Positions 1-5,553 of a DNA stretch of 5,553 bases are shown in pieces. Each line of letters begins with the position of its first letter. Within the stretch, counting starts at the first letter, position 1. The notes beneath the pieces were generated by a model, which worked only from the letters and a program-made list of their open reading frames with translations, was not told the origin of the DNA and ran no database searches. The stretch is from an uncultured Spirochaetia bacterium. Lineage in GTDB: Bacteria > Spirochaetota > UBA6919. The stretch is taken from positions 1-5,553 of the forward strand of contig CAJXGR010000224.1 in the NCBI GenBank assembly GCA_913053665.1, in the 5' to 3' direction. The translations under genes and the position numbers were made by a program.

Positions 1-324
1 TGCTCCAACTGACCCCGTTTCTCTATAAACAATTTCATACTTTTTATCATTATTTAAATCAATAATTTTAATGTCAGCTATAATAGGTCCATCACCTACA
101 GGTGGGGATTTAAAAAGAATTTTATTATTACTATCAGTAATTATTAAGTAAAAATAAGGTTCCCCCCTCACTGAAAGAATCTTATAGTTTTTTTTGGGAT
201 GCTTATGCTCTTCAAGAAGTGTATAAACATGACTTCCAAGTTTTATTTTCTTTTCATTGCTTAAAACAAGTCCTGCACCAATTAATAAGATCATTATGAT
301 AGGGATAAAAGCCCATTTATACAT
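1..324 (-). CDS. Partial small exported protein, candidate immunity protein for the Rhs-M23 toxin tip
   Basis: This is an open frame of 108 codons from ATG at 324 running off the left edge without a stop, so the C-terminus is missing. A strong ribosome binding site (GGAGG, 331-335) lies 6 bases before the ATG. The N-terminus is a signal peptide or membrane anchor (MYKWAFIPIIMILLIGAGLV) with no lipobox Cys, so the product should face the periplasm or cell surface. Around residues 84-100 there is an FG-GAP/VCBS-like stretch with a calcium-loop pattern, D89-x-N91-x-D93 and E97. I do not recognise a named family. It starts 60 bases after the M23 toxin gene on the same strand and is much richer in AT than the genes to the right. 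An exported protein is what would be needed to block a peptidoglycan-cutting toxin, so immunity is a reasonable inference from position, not from homology. It could equally be an unrelated secreted protein. Confidence 0.72.
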   Translation of the reverse strand, partial: MYKWAFIPIIMILLIGAGLVLSNEKKIKLGSHVYTLLEEHKHPKKNYKILSVRGEPYFYLIITDSNNKILFKSPPVGDGPIIADIKIIDLNNDKKYEIVYRETGSVGA

Positions 325-330
325 ATTCTT

Positions 331-338
331 CCTCCACC
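331..338 (-). promoter_or_regulatory. Ribosome binding site of the candidate immunity gene
   Basis: On the minus strand the sequence reads AGGTGGAGG followed by AAGAAT and then ATG. The GGAGG core is 6 bases from the start codon. This supports the ATG at 324 as the true start of a gene that runs off the window. Confidence 0.7.
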
Positions 339-384
339 TAGAATATTTCAATAGCATTTGATGTTATTATTTCCCTTACCTTCC

Positions 385-1134
385 CTATCGAGTTGCTGCT
401 GCTGCTGCTCTTGCTGCTGCTCTTCCTGCTGCATAATTCCGTATTGCAGTTTTGTCAGCTTTAGTCAGGCTCATTTGTGGTATAGTGCGGCCTTCTGAAT
501 CTTTACTTCCAGCCTTACCAAATAGATCGTGGGGGTCAACATATTTTCTTCTTCTTCCTACTTTCAAATAAACATCCATATGTAAATGATCTTGAGATCT
601 GGGTAACCCTCTAGCGTTTCCTGTTTTACCCGTCCAGCCAATTATTTCACCTTCTTGAACGGTATCACCGACTTTGACGTTAATAAGAGAGAGGTGTAAA
701 TATCTAACATAATAGGTTTTCTTTCCTTTTTTATAAGCAATTGTTACATATTTTCCAGCTTTGTTATGATAAGTAGTGCGAACAACTTCGCCTTTCCCGG
801 CAGCGAGTACTCTAGAGCCTACAGGGGCTAGTATATCTGCTCCTGAATGGAACTTGCTTCCTAAACGTCTAGAGTAGCCGTATTTACCTCCGTACGGCAA
901 AAATGCAAAACCTGCTTTTCTGATTACAATATTTCTCCCTTCCAATGGCAGTGTATATGTAGGTCGACGTCTTCGTGGTGGACCAACAAGGTGACGATCG
1001 AACCTGCCGTAATCAACTTTCGAGCGAATACTTAACCCAGTAGGATCAATGTATTTTACTGGATTCTGGAAGGTATAGGCATAGAGGTTTAGATTAGATG
1101 AATCAAACACTCCAGCATTAGGCTTACCTGCCAA
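385..1134 (-). CDS. Orphan Rhs C-terminal fragment carrying an M23 (LytM-type) peptidase toxin tip
   Basis: The first 34 codons are the end of an Rhs core: NLNLYAYTFQNPVKYIDPTGL at residues 14-34 ends in the PxxxxDPxGL motif that marks the core/toxin boundary in Rhs proteins. Residues 35-249 form the tip. A basic linker (RRRR at 54-57) leads into an M23 zinc metallopeptidase domain, about residues 78-203. It has the HxxxD motif (H96, D100), a YLHLS His (H147) and the HxH motif (H183, H185), so the expected zinc and catalytic residues are intact. M23 enzymes cut peptidoglycan cross-bridges or stems. The tail is Ala/Arg repeats. There is no signal peptide, so export would depend on a full Rhs carrier that is absent here. 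The TTG at 1134 is only the first possible start after a frame break; an AAGGA at 1142-1146 lies 7 bases upstream and might allow translation. It is probably a displaced toxin cassette rather than a free-standing enzyme. Confidence 0.82.
   Translation of the reverse strand: MAGKPNAGVFDSSNLNLYAYTFQNPVKYIDPTGLSIRSKVDYGRFDRHLVGPPRRRRPTYTLPLEGRNIVIRKAGFAFLPYGGKYGYSRRLGSKFHSGADILAPVGSRVLAAGKGEVVRTTYHNKAGKYVTIAYKKGKKTYYVRYLHLSLINVKVGDTVQEGEIIGWTGKTGNARGLPRSQDHLHMDVYLKVGRRRKYVDPHDLFGKAGSKDSEGRTIPQMSLTKADKTAIRNYAAGRAAARAAAAATR
394..432 (-). repeat. GCA trinucleotide repeat encoding the Ala/Arg tail
   Basis: Interrupted GCA repeats (plus-strand TGC units at 394-408, 412-420 and 427-432) encode the last residues of the M23 protein, A-A-G-R-A-A-A-R-A-A-A-A-A. 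Slippage would add or remove whole alanines without shifting the frame, so this is a length-variable tail rather than an on/off switch. Confidence 0.75.
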
Positions 1135-1190
1135 ACGCTTGTCCTTGGATCATAATATCTCGCACCGAAGTATATGAACCCCGTGTATCA
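1128..1190 (-). pseudogene. Degraded remnant of an Rhs core (YFGARYYDPRTSVWQ segment)
   Basis: Reading leftward from 1187, one frame gives YTGFIYFGARYYDPRTSVWQ. This is the classic late-core motif of Rhs repeat-associated proteins (compare TG-L-YYFGARYYDPRTSVWQS). It is preceded by an in-frame TGA (1188-1190), and upstream of that I see no recognisable Rhs residues. Immediately after WQ the Rhs homology moves to another frame, which continues as LAGKPN...DPTGL in the M23 reading frame. Family members have about four extra residues here (SxDP), so bases appear to be missing. The fragment therefore lacks the whole Rhs shell and cannot be a working Rhs carrier. It is adjacent to the end of the propeller gene. 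Confidence 0.75.
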
Positions 1191-1194
1191 GTCA

Positions 1195-3306
1195 TCACGG
1201 CATCGGACTGGTCCTAAAGGCGACCTCGTGAGTCGTGAAATTATTGAACTGATCCGCCACTCTCAAGATAATAATGTTTTTACCCTTATGGAGAGGAGTC
1301 TTCTTAGGGTCTATAACAATCTCAAAACTCTCTTCCATTGAGTCATAAATCAGATCCTGAGGACCGAGGTAGACCCAGTCCGCACTGTTCAGGGAGTATT
1401 GGATGATTTTAATCACACTGTATTTGTCAATGGCCATTCCCCTAATTTTGTAGAGGCCCTTTTCGTAGATCATCTTGGCATTGGTGATTTTAGGGGGGCT
1501 GTTATCGATTTTGAAGAGAGAGCTTGTCCCAAAGCCCGTTTTTGCCCGTTTTGACCCATTGGACTTCTCATCGGTGGCCACCACTTTATAATGATAATTT
1601 CCATCGGATAAACGCCGTGAGTCAAAAGAAAAACGCTTGTAGTAGATTTTATCCTTCAATAGAACCCACTGATCACTGTCTTCACTGCGAAAATAAACGG
1701 TGTACGTTAGAAAGTCATAATCCCGATCAGAGGCCTCCCAGGTCAACGTAAAAACAGAAGGAGGCATAGATCGACTGAAAGGGCCTATTAGGGGGATAGA
1801 CTTGTTCTTTTCCTTTTTAAGGCGGATATTTTCAATCTGAGGACTCCGATTCTCCAGCAGATAGGCCAGTACAACCTTTTTAAGGATCGGAGTACCGTCC
1901 AGGGCGTTGGAGCGAAAGACCACTTTATACTGGATATATCGGGCGGCAGGGCTTTTGATGATCTCTCCTTTATGTCTGGAGTGGCCTTCCGACCAGGATG
2001 TCCAGGTTTTATCCGGATGAGAGGTGTTTCCACTGCGGGTGAATAGTTGAATGGCATTCCTGGGAGCGTTTTTCACTTTCCATGAAATCTTGCCCCACAG
2101 AGCCTGGCCACTCGCGTCAAAAACCCGTGAAAGATAGGTCCCTTCATTCTTGAACTTAAGACCGACCTCAAGAACCTTTCCCACATTGCCGGTGGCGACG
2201 ATGAGCTTATCATTTTGACTATTCAACAAGGAAAGGACCTGCAGCTCTTTTGTTTTTAAGAAAATAGAGACATCATTCACTCCATTCACTTTATAAATCA
2301 CTCCCTCATCCCCTGTACCAGCATAGAGACGGCCTTTTTTATCCATCGCCAGAGCGAGAAAGGTCGTGTTATCCCGGGTGAAAAGCTTTTGAACTCCCCC
2401 CTCAACAGGTATTTTGTAAATGGAGTTCTTGAGAGGTATTTTCTTGGACCTTCTGACCAACTTCGATCGATTGGCCTTGGCAGAACCGTATCGCCTGAAA
2501 GTATCTGTATAATTAAAGGTTCTAGGCGGGGTTTTGGGAAGCTTGGTAGCTGTGGCAAAATAAATATCCCCCCTGGAATCGACAAGAATGTCTTTAATCT
2601 CGTTTTCATAGGTATCATAGAGGACTTTGACTTGATTGGATCGCCTGTCCCATTTATAGACAATTCCTTTCCCTACACTGCCAAAGACCACAGTCCCACC
2701 CGGAGTGACTGCAAGAGCGAGGAAATGGGACTCTTCCTTCGACTTGTAAATGGGTTGAATGGTCTCATCAGGACTGATCTGATAGATGGCGGCTGAGTTA
2801 CCCGTCGCTACATACAGATTGTCTCTTGAGTCGGTTTTAAGCTTCCAGATATACTTTTCCTTGATCTTCGCGAGAAACCTGTTTGACCCATTGGGTTTCA
2901 GCTTGACAATGGTATTTCCTGGATTGGCACAGGCATAGATATTGTCTTTCGAGTCTATGGCCAGGCTGGTCACACTGATCCCGGTTTCAAACTGATAAAA
3001 AAGCTCCACCTTGCCCTTAGGGGTTTTACGATAGATTCGTGCTTTATTCCCTGTTCCAAAGTAAATATTTCCCTTGCTATCTTCCACCAGACACCATACA
3101 TACAAGATATCGGCCTTATGGAAGACTTCTTTCATTTGAGGAGACAGAGACAAATGTCCATTGCGATCCAAAGCGATACGGTTGAACTTACCTTTTTCAA
3201 AGTCCTTGATGGAGGAGTCCCCCAAAAACTTGGTGACGGCCGTAAATCCTTTATAGCCCATGAATACAAATACAATCACTGTAAAAAGAAGTATTAATTT
3301 ACGCAT
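1195..3306 (-). CDS. Secreted or membrane-anchored NHL-like beta-propeller protein with C-terminal beta-sandwich domains
   Basis: The product has 703 residues. The N-terminus (MRKLILLFTVIVFVFMGYKG) is a signal peptide or single membrane anchor. About seven propeller blades follow, with recurring D-S-K/R-G/D-N-I/L-Y-F/V-A/G-T-G patterns near residues 75-92, 117-135, 158-175, 196-217, 242-252 plus 295-300, 322-338 and 363-378. Residues about 389-487 resemble a beta-sandwich module ending in SPAARYIQYKVVFRS and TPILKKVVLAYL. Residues 488-600 and 603-700 look like Ig/fibronectin-type domains. No catalytic motif is visible, so a binding or scaffold role is likely. The ATG at 3306 has AGGA 6 bases upstream, and the gene starts 23 bases after the S55 gene ends, implying a shared transcript. 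The C-terminal domain appears complete, although Rhs debris starts within ten bases of its stop. The domain assignments are by eye; the specific family is unknown. Confidence 0.85.
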   Translation of the reverse strand: MRKLILLFTVIVFVFMGYKGFTAVTKFLGDSSIKDFEKGKFNRIALDRNGHLSLSPQMKEVFHKADILYVWCLVEDSKGNIYFGTGNKARIYRKTPKGKVELFYQFETGISVTSLAIDSKDNIYACANPGNTIVKLKPNGSNRFLAKIKEKYIWKLKTDSRDNLYVATGNSAAIYQISPDETIQPIYKSKEESHFLALAVTPGGTVVFGSVGKGIVYKWDRRSNQVKVLYDTYENEIKDILVDSRGDIYFATATKLPKTPPRTFNYTDTFRRYGSAKANRSKLVRRSKKIPLKNSIYKIPVEGGVQKLFTRDNTTFLALAMDKKGRLYAGTGDEGVIYKVNGVNDVSIFLKTKELQVLSLLNSQNDKLIVATGNVGKVLEVGLKFKNEGTYLSRVFDASGQALWGKISWKVKNAPRNAIQLFTRSGNTSHPDKTWTSWSEGHSRHKGEIIKSPAARYIQYKVVFRSNALDGTPILKKVVLAYLLENRSPQIENIRLKKEKNKSIPLIGPFSRSMPPSVFTLTWEASDRDYDFLTYTVYFRSEDSDQWVLLKDKIYYKRFSFDSRRLSDGNYHYKVVATDEKSNGSKRAKTGFGTSSLFKIDNSPPKITNAKMIYEKGLYKIRGMAIDKYSVIKIIQYSLNSADWVYLGPQDLIYDSMEESFEIVIDPKKTPLHKGKNIIILRVADQFNNFTTHEVAFRTSPMP

Positions 3307-3329
3307 AACTTATCCTTATAATTATTTTA

Positions 3330-5210
3330 TTAACCTAAATCATTATTATGAATCACCAAAGGGACAACTTGTAACCCATAAATGAGATAGTTCGATCGGT
3401 AGTACTTTTTGACCCTTCCGTTAATCGTCCCATTCAAGGAAGAACTGCCGCTTTGCATGATGGACATGACGGATGAGGGGAGATTGGGGTGTTCACGTCC
3501 ATCCACCACCAAACCCTTCTCAGGTATATCCACCCAGACAACCATGTCATTAAACCGTTCATTTCGATTGAGTATCTTGATGAGATGATCGTAGTTTTTG
3601 GGAATAAATCGAGCCAGAGAGAAGGCCCTGTCGAGGGTCATTTCTACTTTGGCGCTCCCAACGCCTAATGCCAGGATGTTTGACTTGATCACTTCAGGGA
3701 GCTTGATTTCCACCTTCTGATAAAATCGCTTACCCTTATAATTTCTTAACGTGACAAGGATCGGTACGGTATCCCCAGGACGTATGTAATTCTTTAGCAC
3801 TTTTATCTTTACAAGTTCACTGGCCTTCCATCCTTGACTGAGATCAAGATGAGCCTTGATTTCCAGGATTTCGGTCTCCACAAACGGGTTGTACAAAAGA
3901 GCCTGAAGGGGAAGAGTCAACCTGAAAAGCCCCTGGAACATGTTCTTCTGAGTTTCATTGCCTGTGAGGAAGTCGTGAGTGGTGATGGTGTCGATCCGCC
4001 CGGTTTTCAGGTTTTTCACTTTAATCTGAAACTTGAACTTGATGCTACTGTAGGAAGCGCGACTATTCACATTGAAAACAGACTGCATGATAGAGGATAT
4101 CATGAGATTAGGAAAGAACATATTGTCTTTCACAATGCGATAATGAAACTTTTCATTCTTACCTTCATTCTTAATGGTGACCTGGACGGGGATTGTTTTG
4201 GAGAACGTACCCAATTCCCCAGCTACAGCGGTATTACGGTCATCAAATACCCGGCCCACCTCAAATAACGTGGAGGAAAGTTTAAAAGAAATCTCACGGC
4301 TTGGAATCACTGTGTGGATATACTCTCTACTCATGGGCATGTCGATGGGGCCGCGAAAAAAGGAGGGATGGCCGAAAATAAGGATCTCATTCCCTTTACG
4401 GTAGGTCACTGTCCCAACAGGAGTGGCGTGCATATCCCCTGATATCAATGGGATCCCAACAGCATCTCCCGGATTGAGTGTCCTTGATACCCCTTTAGGA
4501 GGATCAATTCGTCCCCCACTCCCGTTTTTAATCGGATAGAAACCATAAGCCTCCATTTCGGGGCGCATGATATCCAGGATGCGATCATCAATCCCGCTAA
4601 ATAAAATGGGTGTTTTGATGGGTACAAGGGTCATTCGCCTCTTTCCCACAAGAGCCACCCTCTCACTCACATGAGTGTTCTTGAAGTAGTTGGAGTCAAG
4701 CTTTTCAAGGCTTTTCCTTACACCAGCTTCCAGAGGTATAAAGCGAAGGGGTTCGTTGGAGGGCTTGTATTTTCTTTTCTTTAAGACTTTAAGCATTTCT
4801 TTAATAGGTCGGATGGCCCCAATAGGCTCTTTAGACCAGGGAAAAGCGTGGGATACCGCCCCAACCAGCTTCCCGTTGATGTACACCGGACTTCCGCTCA
4901 TACCCGCAATCACACCGGTCTTTTCCAGGGGGCCTCCCGAGAATTTAGCCAGAATGAGATCACTTTTAGGCCCATCATTTTTTAAAATACCAATGATTTC
5001 AACATTAAATCGGGTGGGTTTATAGCCTGAAAACACTGTGAGGCCATACCCTTTCATACCTCTTTTCACCTCACTTATGTCCAGGAACTGGAGAGAATCA
5101 CTCTTGTCGGCTTTCTTGTGATGACCTTTCCGCGGGCCTCTTGATGAGCCTGGGAAAGGAAGGATCGAAAAGCTTAGAACCAGGATCAGAAATACTAAAG
5201 ACTTTTTCAT
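3330..5210 (-). CDS. Exported SpoIVB-type (family S55) peptidase-like protein
   Basis: The product has 626 residues. A signal peptide (MKKSLVFLILVLSFSILPF) is followed by a basic, probably disordered stretch to about residue 38. Residues 45-140 form the Ser half of an S55 domain: VKRGMKGYGLTVF, FNVEIIGIL, then GMSGSPVY with candidate nucleophile S105, then GKLVGAVSHAF. Residues about 245-345 hold a second conserved block, VGTVTYRKGNEILIFGHPSF, with H281 in FGHP as candidate catalytic His. The position matching the third SpoIVB triad residue (Asp) appears to be Ser here (S91), so activity is unproven. No PDZ domain is evident. Residues about 350-500 are beta-rich, including an Ig-like segment after YIRPGDTVPILVTL. 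SpoIVB itself triggers sigma-K activation in sporulating Bacillus, but homologues occur in non-sporulating bacteria with unknown roles. A clear AGGAG supports the ATG at 5210. It is likely co-transcribed with the propeller gene downstream. Confidence 0.88.
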   Translation of the reverse strand: MKKSLVFLILVLSFSILPFPGSSRGPRKGHHKKADKSDSLQFLDISEVKRGMKGYGLTVFSGYKPTRFNVEIIGILKNDGPKSDLILAKFSGGPLEKTGVIAGMSGSPVYINGKLVGAVSHAFPWSKEPIGAIRPIKEMLKVLKKRKYKPSNEPLRFIPLEAGVRKSLEKLDSNYFKNTHVSERVALVGKRRMTLVPIKTPILFSGIDDRILDIMRPEMEAYGFYPIKNGSGGRIDPPKGVSRTLNPGDAVGIPLISGDMHATPVGTVTYRKGNEILIFGHPSFFRGPIDMPMSREYIHTVIPSREISFKLSSTLFEVGRVFDDRNTAVAGELGTFSKTIPVQVTIKNEGKNEKFHYRIVKDNMFFPNLMISSIMQSVFNVNSRASYSSIKFKFQIKVKNLKTGRIDTITTHDFLTGNETQKNMFQGLFRLTLPLQALLYNPFVETEILEIKAHLDLSQGWKASELVKIKVLKNYIRPGDTVPILVTLRNYKGKRFYQKVEIKLPEVIKSNILALGVGSAKVEMTLDRAFSLARFIPKNYDHLIKILNRNERFNDMVVWVDIPEKGLVVDGREHPNLPSSVMSIMQSGSSSLNGTINGRVKKYYRSNYLIYGLQVVPLVIHNNDLG

Positions 5211-5215
5211 TGGAT

Positions 5216-5220
5216 CTCCT
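5216..5220 (-). promoter_or_regulatory. Ribosome binding site of the S55 gene
   Basis: AGGAG on the minus strand lies 5 bases before the ATG at 5210 and fixes that start, giving a product that begins with a normal signal peptide. Confidence 0.75.
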
Positions 5221-5266
5221 ATACAAAATGGAATGGATTAAACCGTTAATTTAAACACATCACTAT

Positions 5267-5295
5267 ATAATATTATTCCTTTTAAATGGTTTCAC
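5267..5295 (-). promoter_or_regulatory. Candidate sigma-70-type promoter for the S55/propeller operon
   Basis: In the 92-base spacer (5211-5302) between the pseudouridine synthase and the S55 gene, the minus strand has GTGAAA (5290-5295; 4 of 6 to TTGACA) and TATTAT (5267-5272; 5 of 6 to TATAAT) separated by exactly 17 bases. The spacer is very AT-rich, so chance matches are likely. No terminator hairpin for the upstream gene is visible, so read-through is also possible. Confidence 0.35.
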
Positions 5296-5302
5296 AGCCC
5301 AC

Positions 5303-5553
5303 TCACTTCAGAGATTCTCCATGTAAACCTCTCTCCAGCTCACTTAACATATCCTTAAAATAATCTGGCAACTCTATTTGAAAGCACATGGCTTCTCCTG
5401 TTGCCGGGTGGACAAAGGCTAATTGCTTGGCACACAGGGCCATACCTCTCTTCTCAAAGGGACTGTTCGTTTTTGAGTAAATCAAATCACCCACCACCGA
5501 ATGGCCGTTCCCGGCAAAATGCACACGAATCTGATGGGTGCGCCCACTTTCCA
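5303..5553 (-). CDS. RluA-family pseudouridine synthase, C-terminal part
   Basis: This is the last 82 or so codons of a gene whose 5' part lies beyond the right edge. The frame is open to the edge and contains ESGRTHQIRVHFAGNGHSVVGD, the late conserved motif (RTHQIRVH...GHPVVGD) of the RluA/RluC/RluD family. This is followed by the typical ending ALCAKQLAFVHPATGE and a short acidic/basic tail. These cytoplasmic enzymes isomerise uridine to pseudouridine in rRNA or tRNA. The catalytic Asp motif is in the missing part. The visible end cannot separate RluA, RluC and RluD, so no symbol is given. The stop is TGA at 5303-5305. There is no obvious functional link to the exported-protein genes downstream. 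Confidence 0.92.
   Translation of the reverse strand, partial: ESGRTHQIRVHFAGNGHSVVGDLIYSKTNSPFEKRGMALCAKQLAFVHPATGEAMCFQIELPDYFKDMLSELERGLHGESLK

Noticed and set aside
325..384. A separate promoter for the candidate immunity gene (TATTCT at about 342-347).
   Set aside because: No convincing -35 element is found at suitable spacing, and the whole spacer is AT-rich.
1172..1204. A second frame just upstream of the Rhs remnant reads SDAVMTDTRGSY, which could look like more Rhs core in a different frame.
   Set aside because: The frame that gives YTGFIYFGARYYDP matches the usual TG-L-YYFGARYYDP pattern continuously, so no extra frameshift is needed. The MTDTRG reading is more likely chance.
1788..2663. 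Minus-strand open frames at 1788-2057 and 2298-2663 in a different frame from the propeller gene.
   Set aside because: They lie wholly inside the propeller gene on the same strand and their peptides are low-complexity shadows of it.
2389..2796. A 135-codon plus-strand open frame inside the propeller gene.
   Set aside because: It is antisense to a clear propeller-coding frame. The peptide has no recognisable motif.
3834..4404. Two overlapping plus-strand open frames (3834-4268 and 4174-4404) opposite the S55 gene.
   Set aside because: They mirror the S55 coding frame, overlap each other and lack family motifs.
5221..5302. A transcription terminator after the pseudouridine synthase gene.
   Set aside because: No G+C-rich hairpin followed by a T run is visible on the minus strand.

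Overview
The window is a stretch of bacterial chromosome in which every supported gene lies on the minus strand, so it reads right to left. Gene products are exported or envelope-facing, and Shine-Dalgarno sites are clear. Base composition is near 47% G+C in the housekeeping part (hand count of 4501-4560) but about 31% in the leftmost 120 bases. The pairing of an S55 (SpoIVB-like) protein with a secreted propeller protein, together with Rhs material, suggests a Gram-negative or diderm environmental lineage. From memory such S55 proteins are common in Acidobacteriota- or Aminicenantes-like groups, but no taxonomic marker here settles this.

Right side (5553 to 3330): the 3' end of an RluA-family rRNA/tRNA pseudouridine synthase gene comes first. 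A 92-base spacer follows, carrying a candidate promoter and a good ribosome binding site. Next is a 626-residue exported protein of the SpoIVB/S55 type. Its Ser half (GMSGSP) lies N-terminal to its His half (FGHP), the reverse of the order in Bacillus SpoIVB as I recall it.

Middle (3306 to 1195): 23 bases downstream, probably in the same operon, is a 703-residue exported or N-terminally anchored protein. It has a roughly seven-bladed beta-propeller followed by three beta-sandwich-like domains. The two proteins probably act together outside the cytoplasm; their substrate is unknown.

Left side (1190 to 1): only a few bases beyond the propeller gene's stop codon begins a broken fragment of the C-terminal end of an Rhs core. 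An in-frame stop and one frame break are visible. An intact open frame then runs through the PxxxxDPxGL core-boundary motif into an M23 (LytM-type) peptidase tip with all catalytic residues present. Behind it, after 60 bases and a strong ribosome binding site, is an AT-rich gene for a small exported protein, cut by the window edge. It sits where an immunity gene would be expected. The best reading is an orphan (displaced) Rhs toxin tip plus cognate immunity gene, lodged at the end of an unrelated secreted-protein operon. No RNA genes, CRISPR arrays, insertion sequences or convincing terminators were seen.
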